Source: Peptostreptococcus sp. D1
Lineage (GTDB): Bacteria > Bacillota > Clostridia > Peptostreptococcales > Peptostreptococcaceae
NCBI RefSeq assembly: GCF_900112955.1
Contig: NZ_FONP01000014.1
Span: 1 to 40,703 of the forward strand
Direction of reading: 5' to 3'
DNA length: 40,703 nucleotides
Part shown: positions 7,238-15,826 of the stretch, one piece after another
Numbering within the stretch: position 1 is the first letter of the stretch
How the letters are laid out: the number at the start of each line of letters is the position of its first letter
The notes under the pieces: generated by a model
Database searches by the model: none
What the model was told of the DNA's origin: nothing
What the model saw: the letters and a program-made list of their open reading frames with translations, nothing else
Translations under genes and position numbers: made by a program

Positions 7238-9877
7238 TTATACCCCCCTAGTTCTTAGATTATATCTGTGCCCTAATTGTGCGTCGATTTCATCTATCGT
7301 TTCACCTATCAACGTTTGTTTGTCGATATATAAATCTTTATTACAAGCCTTGACCACCTTGTCACAAGCTAACTCGATAGACTTAATAACATCGGATAGT
7401 GTAATACTTCCTACTGGTGATTGGTTATCAAATGTAGCTGTTAATTTACGGTCTAACGTCAAGCCATTTTGACCTGCTCCAACTAAATCTCCTACCAGTG
7501 CGTCCATAGGGTCTAAGGCATCATCGATATTATCAGATATACCTACACCTATACCAGCTGGAATATACTGTCCTACTTGATTAGCCATTACCCTTGATGG
7601 TGAGAATATTCCCAGTGCTTCTTTAGCCCTATCAACCAGTCCACCTAGTGCATCTTCTATCGTGCCGTATAAATAATCCACTGCATTACCTATACCGTTA
7701 GCAATACCATGAATTATATCTCGACCGATACTTAGCATCTTACCAGGTATACTTTTTACAGCTCCTACAATAGCATTTGCGACTTCTCTCATCTTACGAC
7801 CCGCAATATTAATCATATCGCTACCCCAGCGTCCTAAATTGCTTATAGCACCCTTGATTGCATTCCAAACATTACTAGGTATTTTGGATAATATTCCAAT
7901 AATACTGGACACAATTCTCTTAGCACTATTCATTCCGCTTTCTAGCATCTTGGAGCCCCATTGACCAAACTTTAATATTGATCCAGCTATCGCAGTCCAA
8001 AATTTTATAGGCAATTCGACAAATATAAATATTAGAGCGTCGATAATTGTCTTACCAATTTTCTTACCGGACTCTAACATATCCGCTCCCCATTTGGTGA
8101 ATTTTTCACCCATCTCAGTGAAGAACTTACCTATCTTAGCTGGTATCTCGCTTATCCATTTGAATACTGCATCGACAGCATTTCTGAACCCATCGCAATT
8201 CTGATATAGCTTATATATTGCAACTCCTATACCTACTATTAATCCCACGATTAGGACAAATGGATTTGTCAATAATAGAGAGAATAAAGAACCAAATGCT
8301 CCTCCGACTGCACTAAGTCCATTCATTATGGCTGGCCATAATGTCACTAAATTACCTACCAACACTAGCATATTACCAATTCCCATAAGTAAAGGACCAA
8401 TGGCTGTTACAATTGCTAAAATGCCTATTATAACTTTTTGCGTGTGAGGATCTAATTCGCCAAACCATTTAGCTAAGCCTTGTAGCTTTTCAGCTAAATC
8501 TTTCAGCAGTGGTCCTAACGAAGTTAAAAGTGTCTCACCCAGTGATATACCTGTATTCTTCAATGCGTTAAAGGCTTTTTTAGCTTTTGCACTTGGTGTA
8601 TCTAGTGTTTCCAGTGCCTTAACTGTATTACCTGTTGAATTTCCCATTTTAGCAAGCTCATCATTGAATTCTTTAGTTCCCTTGCTCGCTAAAGTCAGTG
8701 CACCTGTTCCAGCTTCTGTAGAACCCCACAAGTTAGCAAATGCTGTAGTATCATTGTTAACTGATTCCATCAATATACCAAGTACGTCACCCAGTGATTT
8801 ACCGCTAGCCATCAGTTCCCCAAAGCTCTTACCTGTTTTTTCTTTTAACACATTTGAGACCTCAGAACCATTTTTTCCAAGTTCATTAAGCATAGATTTT
8901 AAATAAGTACCTGATTCTCGAGTAGCTATACCGTTTTTAGTAAGGTTCGCATATGCGGCCGATAAGTTATCTATATTAACGTTATAGGCACTCGCAATAG
9001 GAATTACTTTACCCATACTTGACGATAATTCATTAACTGTTGTCTTACCGTCATTCTGTGTCTGAATAAGTTTGTCCGCAACATCTTGGGCGTCCTTGGC
9101 CTCTAGACCATATGCATTAATTATTGTCGTTAGTACGTCAACAGCATCTGATGTTTCCAAGAAACCAGCTTTAGCCAGCTTTGTGGCTGTACCTACGAAG
9201 TCGACAGCACTAGCGGTATCCACTGATGCAGATATCGCCTGATAAGTAGCTTCTGTAATCTCAGTCGCACTACGCCCTGTATCAGTTGAAAGTTGTAACA
9301 TATCTTTACTTAATTTTTCCAACGATACCTTGGATGTATCTGCTACAGTTCCAACCTTAGCTACCCCATCTTGAAAGTCTGATGCTAATTTAGCTGAACC
9401 CGTAAGAACAGCACCGGTAACAGTTGATAACTTAGAAAATTCACGTCCTACATCTTGAACCTTGCTACCTACACCTTTCAACTTTTCTCCAAATGCAGCC
9501 ACTTTTTGATAACCAACAGAGCCAAAATTTTTCTGTTCTTCAACTAACCCTTTTAGTTTCTGCTCAGTATTAACTATCTCTCGTTGTAAATCTCTATATT
9601 GTTCTTCAGTAGCCTTAGTTTCTCCACTATCAATTTGCTTCATAGCTGTTTTTAACGTGTCTAGCTTTTCTTTAGTTTGACCAATTGACTTAGTCAATAA
9701 GTCTTGTTTTTGTTTCAATAACGTAACATTACCAGAGTCTAACCTTAAGAGTGAGTTTACACCCTTTAACTCGCTCTGTAATGTTTTAGTTTTACTATTA
9801 ACATCACCCAACGCCTTACTTAATTTTGTAGTATCACCTCCGATTTGTATTGTGATACCTTTAAGTTGTCCAGCCAT
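7238..9877 (-). CDS. Tail tape measure protein
   Basis: The 879 residues show the usual layout. The N-terminal third is a long coiled coil (KTKTLQSELKGVNSLLR). Next comes a TP901-type tape measure core with SAKLASDFQDGVAKVGTVAD. Two hydrophobic stretches follow, near VIIGILAIVTAIGPLLMGIG and NPFVLIVGLIVGIGVAIYKL, then tryptophan-containing repeats of the form KFGQWGSKMLESG / NLGRWGSDMINIAG. Using the family rule of about 0.15 nm per residue, the tail should be roughly 130 nm. The start codon overlaps the end of the upstream tail chaperone frame. Confidence 0.95.
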   Translation of the reverse strand: MAGQLKGITIQIGGDTTKLSKALGDVNSKTKTLQSELKGVNSLLRLDSGNVTLLKQKQDLLTKSIGQTKEKLDTLKTAMKQIDSGETKATEEQYRDLQREIVNTEQKLKGLVEEQKNFGSVGYQKVAAFGEKLKGVGSKVQDVGREFSKLSTVTGAVLTGSAKLASDFQDGVAKVGTVADTSKVSLEKLSKDMLQLSTDTGRSATEITEATYQAISASVDTASAVDFVGTATKLAKAGFLETSDAVDVLTTIINAYGLEAKDAQDVADKLIQTQNDGKTTVNELSSSMGKVIPIASAYNVNIDNLSAAYANLTKNGIATRESGTYLKSMLNELGKNGSEVSNVLKEKTGKSFGELMASGKSLGDVLGILMESVNNDTTAFANLWGSTEAGTGALTLASKGTKEFNDELAKMGNSTGNTVKALETLDTPSAKAKKAFNALKNTGISLGETLLTSLGPLLKDLAEKLQGLAKWFGELDPHTQKVIIGILAIVTAIGPLLMGIGNMLVLVGNLVTLWPAIMNGLSAVGGAFGSLFSLLLTNPFVLIVGLIVGIGVAIYKLYQNCDGFRNAVDAVFKWISEIPAKIGKFFTEMGEKFTKWGADMLESGKKIGKTIIDALIFIFVELPIKFWTAIAGSILKFGQWGSKMLESGMNSAKRIVSSIIGILSKIPSNVWNAIKGAISNLGRWGSDMINIAGRKMREVANAIVGAVKSIPGKMLSIGRDIIHGIANGIGNAVDYLYGTIEDALGGLVDRAKEALGIFSPSRVMANQVGQYIPAGIGVGISDNIDDALDPMDALVGDLVGAGQNGLTLDRKLTATFDNQSPVGSITLSDVIKSIELACDKVVKACNKDLYIDKQTLIGETIDEIDAQLGHRYNLRTRGV

Positions 9878-10487
9878 TAGCTCGCTCCTTTCTTAAAGTG
9901 TGAACTTAATGCGTTCCTATCCGGCGTTGTTTGTTCAAGTCTAAAAGCATTATCAAGATATTCTCTTCCTTTCTCACTCTGATTCATAGAATATATAAAC
10001 GCATCACGTCTATATATTAGATAGTCAACTATGCTTAATTCTTGAACTTCTACCATGTTCAAACCTGTGTATTCACTTACAAGATGGTCATCCCATGTTT
10101 CTATTCTGTAGTTATGTCCCGCACTATCTTCTAACGGATAGTACGGGATTTTAAGTTTTTTGAGTCTTGTATTTCACTAACAAATTCAATATAAGCTTGT
10201 AAAAATATAACTAAATCTTCCATGTCAAATATACTTTCTAATTTTTCGCCAGTTATATGTATATTTTGTTTATTTCTACTCATAACCTTAGCACATATTT
10301 CATACAAAGTGTTAATATCTTCAATGTCTGACTCGCCATTTTCTATATCGGTTAAGGTCCTAGATACGTTAACAATTTCGGTAAGTAGCTTCTTACTAGG
10401 TGTATATATGTTTAATTTTGTATTTCTTTTATCATTTAATATAATTTCTAAACTTGATTTTTTTAAACTATTAAAATTTAATGCCAT
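9877..10487 (-). CDS. Tail assembly chaperone GT fusion by -1 frameshift
   Basis: The 118-residue G-like frame meets A-AAA-AAC at 10161-10155, in the zero frame as TCA AAA AAC. A -1 slip there enters a frame open down to 9877 and gives a product of about 203 residues (111 from G, then 92). The T part, with YLIYRRDAFIYSM and GREYLDNAFRLEQTTPDRN, is typical of GT C-terminal domains, which contact the tape measure protein. The T frame has no convincing start of its own: only TTG/ATG codons near 10062 with no good ribosome binding site. The arrangement matches the lambda G/GT pair and lies between major tail and tape measure genes. Confidence 0.88.
10118..10161 (-). promoter_or_regulatory. Programmed -1 ribosomal frameshift signal
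   Basis: The slippery heptamer A AAA AAC (10161-10155) is followed by a 7-nt spacer. Then comes an 11-bp hairpin: CCCGTACTATC at 10147-10137 pairs with GATAGTGCGGG at 10128-10118 (one G-U pair) around an 8-nt loop that contains the zero-frame stop codon. Spacing and stem length are as expected for efficient -1 frameshifting. Confidence 0.88.
10131..10487 (-). CDS. Tail assembly chaperone G
   Basis: The 118-residue zero-frame product begins MALNFNSLKKSSLEIILN and lies between the major tail and tape measure genes, the standard place of the G chaperone. It is expected to coat the tape measure during tail assembly and to be absent from the finished virion. It terminates seven codons after the frameshift site, so most ribosomes would make this form and a minority the GT fusion. 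Confidence 0.85.
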   Translation of the reverse strand: MALNFNSLKKSSLEIILNDKRNTKLNIYTPSKKLLTEIVNVSRTLTDIENGESDIEDINTLYEICAKVMSRNKQNIHITGEKLESIFDMEDLVIFLQAYIEFVSEIQDSKNLKSRTIR

Positions 10488-10511
10488 CTTTATTTAATCC
10501 TCCATTTTTTT

Positions 10512-10537
10512 AAAAAAGCGGGTAACAATGTACCCGC
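10512..10537 (-). terminator. Terminator after the major tail protein gene
   Basis: On the minus strand, GCGGGTA (10537-10531), a 6-nt loop, TACCCGC (10524-10518) and TTTTTT make a good intrinsic terminator between the major tail gene and the chaperone gene. It would reduce downstream transcription and boost the highly needed major tail protein. Confidence 0.8.
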
Positions 10538-10550
10538 CTATTACCTATAT

Positions 10551-11102
10551 TTATGATTTTTCCATTTCTTCTACAAATGTGACTAATGTCCCTTGCTTAT
10601 CTCCTGGTAGTGCCTTAAATTCAGCATCTATAACCGTTTCCTTATCTTTTACAAAAGCCATACTAAAGCCGTTCTGATTTTTACCAACAATTGTGACCCA
10701 TATATCACCGTCAATTTTATCTTGATGATGGAAACAAATAACATACCTCTTGCCATCAATATTTCCTATACCACCTATCTTTACAGTCCTTAATTTCTTA
10801 CTCTTATCCTCTGTAACTCTTGCAGTACTACAAAGTTTCCCCAATGTCTTGCCGTTCCATGTAAGAACTCCCGACTTAAGAGTAACCTCTTCTTCTGTAA
10901 GTATTGTTTTACTTATAAAACCAAGGTCATCTTTAACCTCGTAGAACGAAGGTTTATATTCGAGAGTTGCACCTCCCTGTATCCTTCCCAGTCTATTATT
11001 TTCTGTACAAATTGTAGCGTTGTCAGGTATCACATCACCCGTAAATTCTGTGCAATATAATGTACCTGATCCTAATCTAATCTTGTCAACATTTTCAGCC
11101 AT
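10551..11102 (-). CDS. Major tail protein
   Basis: A 183-residue beta-rich protein beginning MAENVDKIRLGSGTLYCTEF, followed by a strong terminator and then the G/GT chaperone genes, which is the classic order for the siphovirus tail tube subunit. I choose the ATG at 11102 because a GGAG-type site precedes it; an upstream in-frame start would include that site. It should polymerise into hexameric rings to form the tail tube. The family match is by layout and overall pattern, not by a diagnostic motif. Confidence 0.85.
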   Translation of the reverse strand: MAENVDKIRLGSGTLYCTEFTGDVIPDNATICTENNRLGRIQGGATLEYKPSFYEVKDDLGFISKTILTEEEVTLKSGVLTWNGKTLGKLCSTARVTEDKSKKLRTVKIGGIGNIDGKRYVICFHHQDKIDGDIWVTIVGKNQNGFSMAFVKDKETVIDAEFKALPGDKQGTLVTFVEEMEKS

Positions 11103-11103
11103 A

Positions 11104-11445
11104 TTATTCTCCTCTCTTATCGTAATACTCAAATGTATATATTGTTTGGTATATATTTTCGCTGTCTATCCAATAGCGTTCTTCTTTCTTCCACCCGTCA
11201 ACCATATATTGGTAAGAATCATCTAATGTTTTTTCCAACTTTTCTATAACTTCACTGTCTATTGTAGGTTCGTATAATTCAAACGTAACCACGTGATACT
11301 TTAAAACCGGAACATCATCTGCCCCTTGTCTATCGTAATTATCGTGATAAACCACGTATGTACTCGTAGGTGGCTTTATAAATCTAGTCTCTTTGTACGT
11401 TTTATTTTTTGCAAAACCTGCCGATTTTAATATCTTATCGACCAT
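11104..11445 (-). CDS. Tail terminator/neck protein (minor structural)
   Basis: A 113-residue protein between the gp10-like gene and the major tail gene, where siphophages encode the tail completion or terminator protein. Features are alternating beta strands such as YVVYHDNYDRQ, KYHVVTFELYEP and YQTIYTFEYYDKRGE. Its start overlaps the preceding gene by 11 bases, and it ends just before the major tail start. Assignment rests on position and length. Confidence 0.65.
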   Translation of the reverse strand: MVDKILKSAGFAKNKTYKETRFIKPPTSTYVVYHDNYDRQGADDVPVLKYHVVTFELYEPTIDSEVIEKLEKTLDDSYQYMVDGWKKEERYWIDSENIYQTIYTFEYYDKRGE

Positions 11446-11848
11446 GTTCTATCGCCTCCTTAAGAGCTTTCACATACTTATTTTCAACATCAGTGTATGC
11501 TTTTTTAACGAAATTAAAAGCTCTTGACCTTTTACCATTTCTCAACTGGTGACCATGCTCTAAAAGGTGTGTTAACCTGTAATCAGGACCATCAACATAC
11601 CATACTTCTCCGTAAGATAATCCTACCGCACTATCTTTATCCAAATATTTTTTGGATTTGATATTATCTTTGTAATGCTTTTTACGCTTTCCCACTGGTG
11701 CAGTTGCCTTTGTCACTCGTACCAGTTCTTTCATTGCCTTTTTAGTTTCTTTCTTTACAGCGTTACCTACTACTTTTTTATTATAGTCATTCAATACTTT
11801 TTCCATTGTATCAACCAGTTCACTAGGATTTATTATAAAATTTGTCAT
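11435..11848 (-). CDS. HK97 gp10-like head-tail protein
   Basis: A 137-residue protein with a very basic middle (KKETKKAMKELVRVTKATAP) and the segment TAPVGKRKKHYKDNIKSK, then THLLEHGHQLRNG, typical of the HK97 gp10 family of head-tail joining proteins. It is translationally coupled to both neighbours by short overlaps. Confidence 0.85.
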   Translation of the reverse strand: MTNFIINPSELVDTMEKVLNDYNKKVVGNAVKKETKKAMKELVRVTKATAPVGKRKKHYKDNIKSKKYLDKDSAVGLSYGEVWYVDGPDYRLTHLLEHGHQLRNGKRSRAFNFVKKAYTDVENKYVKALKEAIEHGR

Positions 11849-12159
11849 TATTGGGCAACTCCTAGTAGTCTGACATTTTTATGCTTAAACATAAAGTCGT
11901 CATAATCTGATATATCGTATATATGGCCGTTGTAAAGTACTCTATAAAGCTGTGTATTTAAAGATATATCTTCTATATTCTTAAAATATCTAATATCAAA
12001 AGTTAATGTCTGCTTAGATTGAATGGCTCCTGCACTTAGGAATTCGTCACCTTTTTTAGATTTATTGATGTGTGCGTGTAAGGTATATATCGACCTCCAT
12101 CTCTCTGTTTCTTCATCAACTTTTTGTATGATTATAGGTTTGTCGTAAATTTTATTCAC
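11848..12159 (-). CDS. Head closure / head-tail adaptor
   Basis: A 103-residue protein with a small beta-barrel pattern: QKVDEETERWRSIYTLHAHI, then QSKQTLTFDIRYFKNI, then QLYRVLYNGHIYDISDYDDF. This fits the SPP1 gp16/HK97 head-closure (phage_H_T_join) family. It lies between connector and gp10-like genes and overlaps both. It should close the portal channel after packaging and provide the tail docking surface. Confidence 0.82.
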   Translation of the reverse strand: MNKIYDKPIIIQKVDEETERWRSIYTLHAHINKSKKGDEFLSAGAIQSKQTLTFDIRYFKNIEDISLNTQLYRVLYNGHIYDISDYDDFMFKHKNVRLLGVAQ

Positions 12160-12451
12160 GTTTACGCCTCCTTAGTTCCATTCGTAATTGTAGACTCATA
12201 TCATCAACCAGTCGTCTAGTTGTTCCTTTAATAGTATTTGATTCAGCATTTCTGTTCTCATATAAGTCATTGATAATTATAAGCCCTAACTCCTTAGCTC
12301 TAGGATCGTCAACTGGATACTTCTCACCTATTGAGCCTTTTAAAATAGCATCGGCTGTTTTAATAGCTCGATGTAAGTTATCCTCGATTGTACTGTCCAT
12401 ATAATCAATTCCTATATAATTACAAGCTTCATCGATTGTTATATCTATCAT
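12152..12451 (-). CDS. Head-tail connector (gp6-like)
   Basis: A 99-residue mostly helical protein starting MIDITIDEACNYIGIDYMDS, with DDPRAKELGLIIINDLYENR and a basic end, fits the phage_connect_1 (HK97 gp6/SPP1 gp15) family that docks on the portal. It follows the capsid gene and overlaps the next gene by 8 bases. Confidence 0.85.
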   Translation of the reverse strand: MIDITIDEACNYIGIDYMDSTIEDNLHRAIKTADAILKGSIGEKYPVDDPRAKELGLIIINDLYENRNAESNTIKGTTRRLVDDMSLQLRMELRRRKRE

Positions 12452-12475
12452 CTTTTCAACTCCTTATATAAGCTG

Positions 12476-12501
12476 TTGGAGGCCCTATAAGGTACCTCCA
12501 A
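12476..12501 (-). terminator. Hairpin after the capsid gene
   Basis: TTGGAGG and CCTCCAA form perfect 7-bp arms around a loop that can pair further (CC with GG). There is no U-tract, so this is more likely an mRNA 3'-end stabiliser or weak attenuator behind the capsid gene than a full terminator. Confidence 0.5.
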
Positions 12502-12512
12502 ACAACATATTA

Positions 12513-13661
12513 TTACTCTGCTGATGTAATGAATCCTCTTACAAAGGCATCCTTATCCCTTAAAGTAACATCTTCTCTCTCGATTGCTCTGTATAATGTT
12601 AGGTCTTCTTCAAAAGCATTTAAATCCCCTATTACAGCTGTTGTCGAGATATTAATAGATATAAGCTGTCTATCCCAGTAAACGATACCCTCTTCTAGAT
12701 CTCCGACAAGAAATGGTATCTTCTTTTTGTCAGTTGGCATATCTGCATTAGGTATAACCTCAACAGGAATAGTGTTAGCTCCTACCTGTAATCCCATCTT
12801 CATTGTATCTCCTGGCATCGGTGCTAATAGATATCTATTAGTTGAGTCCTTAAGGGTATCTAGGTACTGTAGACCGTCATCATTAGTGATTATCCTAGCC
12901 GTTGGTTTAAATGCCTGACCAAGTGTTACGTTTAGAGCCTTCTTAATACCATCCAAGTTCTTAAGGTCTGTCTCTTCCTTCTTCTTAACTTCTTCTAGTA
13001 TCAACTTATTAGCTGTTACTCTTGACTCATCACCCAACCATTCAATTATAGTGTTAGCTACATTCTGGTCGCTATCCGCCAACAATTCATTAGTAACTGG
13101 TAGATATCCTGCGTACTTTTCGATTTCGTAGCTTAGTCTTTCAAACTGAGGTGTTGATTTAGCTGTTATTTTTCCACCTTCACCAACTTTAGTGAATCCT
13201 GTCTGCTGTGCTCTCTTTTTAAAAGTTCTCTGACCTTTATTTGTTGTAACTTTTTCAACTGTGACAATGTCAAGTAGTGAGGCCTTAGCTGTCTTATATT
13301 CGTTTATTTTAGTCTGTATATCTTCCGGAACTATATAGCCACCGTCCGCTGGAACTCCTTCTGCTAACTTCCCAGCTTTCACAATGAAACCATTTCTAGC
13401 ATCCTCTGCGAATTTTTCAATCGCTGATTTTTCAATCTTTTCTGTCTTAGCTGTCTTCATCTCTTCTTCGTTCGGTGTATTATCATTCTTAGATAAATTA
13501 AATAACCTTTCTTCTGCGTCATATTCCTTCTTCAATGCGTCGACCTCATCAAGTAATGCACTGGCTTTATCTAAATCCTTATTTTCTTCTCCCATAAAGA
13601 ATTTAGCCTGTATTGTTTTTTCGTTAATTGCATTTAAAAGCTCTCTCATTTTCTTATTCAT
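12513..13661 (-). CDS. Major capsid protein, HK97 fold
   Basis: A 382-residue protein. The N-terminal 100 or so residues are a charged coiled coil, like the scaffolding delta domain that the maturation protease removes. They are followed by the HK97-type core, with VPADGGYIVPEDIQTKI and YAGYLPVTNELLADSD. The ATG at 13661 has a GGAGGAG site and is preferred to an upstream start lying inside that site. The protease gene is immediately upstream. It would form the icosahedral shell. Confidence 0.93.
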   Translation of the reverse strand: MNKKMRELLNAINEKTIQAKFFMGEENKDLDKASALLDEVDALKKEYDAEERLFNLSKNDNTPNEEEMKTAKTEKIEKSAIEKFAEDARNGFIVKAGKLAEGVPADGGYIVPEDIQTKINEYKTAKASLLDIVTVEKVTTNKGQRTFKKRAQQTGFTKVGEGGKITAKSTPQFERLSYEIEKYAGYLPVTNELLADSDQNVANTIIEWLGDESRVTANKLILEEVKKKEETDLKNLDGIKKALNVTLGQAFKPTARIITNDDGLQYLDTLKDSTNRYLLAPMPGDTMKMGLQVGANTIPVEVIPNADMPTDKKKIPFLVGDLEEGIVYWDRQLISINISTTAVIGDLNAFEEDLTLYRAIEREDVTLRDKDAFVRGFITSAE

Positions 13662-13662
13662 G

Positions 13663-14478
13663 TTAAATCTCCTCCTTAAAATTTGCATTTAAAAAAGATA
13701 CTGCCCTTTCTAATCTCTTAGAAACATTAGTATCTTCATTAGTATTTTTATTTTCCTCTGTCGATTCTCCTGTTGATTCTTTAACTGGCTTTGTAAATCC
13801 TACGCTCTTAGTTGTACCAGCTCTTGGCTGTGCTGGAACTGCTACAAAAGATACTTCAAAAGCGTCTTTTGCTCCATCTAGTAGCATATTGCACCTTTTT
13901 TTACTGGTCTTGCCCTCTAGGTCTACATATTCGTATTCTCTTCCAGGCCAATGCCTACAATAGTCTTTCATATTGTCACATCCGCATATGCTACAAATCA
14001 TCTTGTTAGCTACTGTCGATGTTGATACTTCTTTCTTAATACCACCTTTAATCTCAGCTATCAAGTCTTTGTTTGATTCAGTGACTACCATGTATATCTT
14101 AGCTACTAACTCTGTGTGTAATTCTCCTAAATCTGTAGTTTTATTAGGATTTTGCACTAACTCGGTGTCGTAGACTCTACCTATCTGATTATCTGCGTTA
14201 CGCTTGTGGTCTTTTAACATAGTCTTACCGGGATATAATTTTTTCAAATCCTGTAGAGCCTTCAAGTTAAAAGGCATGTTGTTTCTGTCATCCTGCTCAT
14301 TATCCGCCATAGTTACCTTGAATATAAAGACTTCCTCGGCCGTTAACTTAGTAAGAGTATATTTGTTAATCTTCTTCAAGTCGTCATCTGTAATCTCTAA
14401 TGGCGATATACTTGACACCTTAGTAATGACTCCTGGTATAGCATCCGGATCATTGAAATTTAACTTTTCCTTATCCAT
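13663..14478 (-). CDS. Prohead maturation protease (XkdF-like)
   Basis: From the ATG at 14478, which has a GGAGGAAG site, the protein is 271 residues. It carries PGKTMLKDHKRNADNQIGRV and GGIKKEVSTSTVANK, the histidine and serine regions expected of S78-like/XkdF-type prohead proteases. A cysteine-rich insert follows (CSICGC, then YCRHWPG), then FEVSFVAVPAQPRAG and a disordered acidic tail. It lies between portal and capsid genes and overlaps the portal stop by 8 bases. It should process the capsid delta domain during maturation. Confidence 0.8.
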   Translation of the reverse strand: MDKEKLNFNDPDAIPGVITKVSSISPLEITDDDLKKINKYTLTKLTAEEVFIFKVTMADNEQDDRNNMPFNLKALQDLKKLYPGKTMLKDHKRNADNQIGRVYDTELVQNPNKTTDLGELHTELVAKIYMVVTESNKDLIAEIKGGIKKEVSTSTVANKMICSICGCDNMKDYCRHWPGREYEYVDLEGKTSKKRCNMLLDGAKDAFEVSFVAVPAQPRAGTTKSVGFTKPVKESTGESTEENKNTNEDTNVSKRLERAVSFLNANFKEEI

Positions 14479-15826
14479 TGTCTTCCTCCTCTCCTTCTTT
14501 TTTTGCGTCCTTCTTAGGGTCTTCACCCTCACTCGTATCCGTCTTAATATATTGAGTACCAGCAAGTTCAACCGGTATACTCGCACCATTTCCAAGTAGT
14601 TTATCCCCACCTGGTTTACTCTCCAAGTCTAGCATTGCCCTAGCCTCGTTAGGCGTATATATAAAGCCTGCTACACCTTTAGAAAGCGTATCAATTTGAG
14701 TAGATAAATCTGCTCTTAAGATTACATTAACATTAAATTTGACGTATAATCCACTCTCTATTTCTTCATGTGATAGTAACTTATACGTTATTTCTTCCTC
14801 ATACTGTTTAATTATGTAAAGTAAAGTATCGACATAAAAACTCAACTGCTGTATCTCAGTGCTGGCATATGATGACTTTGTATAGTCACCTATTTGATAT
14901 GGTTTAATTCCAAATGCACTAGCAATTTGTAAGGCTGTGTATTGTTTCACTTCGATAAATTGATTATCTGCGAGTTTTACATTAAGTGGTGTTAGCTGTG
15001 ACCCTAACGGAATAGGTATAATATTTTCTATCCCTTCTTCTGATAGCTCACCCTTACTATACGACTCAATACCCTTTACAAATGCCTTGACGTTCTCGTC
15101 ATTTAAATTACCTGTGTACTGTAATACCGCCTTAGCTGTAAATCCAGATTCGTACATCTTTTCAAGCAATTTCTGCGACTTAACTGCACCTGTAAGAGTT
15201 GTTTTTAGCTGGTCTTGAATTGGTACTCCCATCAAACCATCGAATGTGTTGCTTGTTCTGAAATGTAATATTTCTTCTGAGCCAAATTTAAAAGTCTTAC
15301 CTCCACCAGTGTAAATATAGTATACATCCGGTTGAGCAGATAGAATTTTACCATCATCATACCAAACTTGAACATCTGTACTCGGTAAAATCCAAAGGCT
15401 TAGATTGTCTCCTGCACCTTGTATCCAAACGTAGGCGTTGCCGTAGTGATTGCGATTAAACTCCACAGTTGACCAGAATGTCGAAGCTGTCATATATGGA
15501 TTAGGTCTATCGTGTAAAACTGTATATAAAGCATGGTCACGTACTGTAAATACACCGTTTTTATCAGTGTGTTTCAGTATTTTAAGTGGCAACTTACCGA
15601 CTGATTCTGATAGCACTTTTAAACATGAAAAATATGTCGCCTCGCTAAGTGTATCTTTATTTGCACCATTATCAATTCCCAAGAACTTGTAAAGTTGATT
15701 TAACTCATTAGTACGCCTGGCGTTTTTATTTCTGATTCCTAATTTTAGAAATGTTTTTTTTAGTAAATTCAAAATATATGAGTCCTCCTTTCTGCGTTTA
15801 TTATTCACGCTTATTTTGTTTTCCAA
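14471..15826 (-). CDS. Portal protein, HK97 family
   Basis: The 451 residues match the phage_portal family: an N-terminal region with LSEATYFSCLKVLSESVGKL and KILKHTDKNG, then VWIQGAGDNLSLWILP, ILHFRTSNTFDGLMGVP, and IQIDTLSKGVAGFIYTPNEA near the end. It forms the dodecameric ring through which the terminase pumps DNA. It overlaps the terminase end by 16 bases, so the two are probably coupled. The C-terminal tail is acidic and probably disordered. Confidence 0.93.
   Translation of the reverse strand: MENKISVNNKRRKEDSYILNLLKKTFLKLGIRNKNARRTNELNQLYKFLGIDNGANKDTLSEATYFSCLKVLSESVGKLPLKILKHTDKNGVFTVRDHALYTVLHDRPNPYMTASTFWSTVEFNRNHYGNAYVWIQGAGDNLSLWILPSTDVQVWYDDGKILSAQPDVYYIYTGGGKTFKFGSEEILHFRTSNTFDGLMGVPIQDQLKTTLTGAVKSQKLLEKMYESGFTAKAVLQYTGNLNDENVKAFVKGIESYSKGELSEEGIENIIPIPLGSQLTPLNVKLADNQFIEVKQYTALQIASAFGIKPYQIGDYTKSSYASTEIQQLSFYVDTLLYIIKQYEEEITYKLLSHEEIESGLYVKFNVNVILRADLSTQIDTLSKGVAGFIYTPNEARAMLDLESKPGGDKLLGNGASIPVELAGTQYIKTDTSEGEDPKKDAKKEGEEEDNG

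Noticed and set aside
9877-10062. Independent 61-residue gene after the G chaperone
   Set aside because: It has no convincing ribosome binding site, and the frame is open upstream to the slippery site, so it is the C-terminal part of the GT fusion.
14204-14599. Plus-strand open frame of 131 codons across portal/protease
   Set aside because: Antisense to two well-supported genes, with no start signals.
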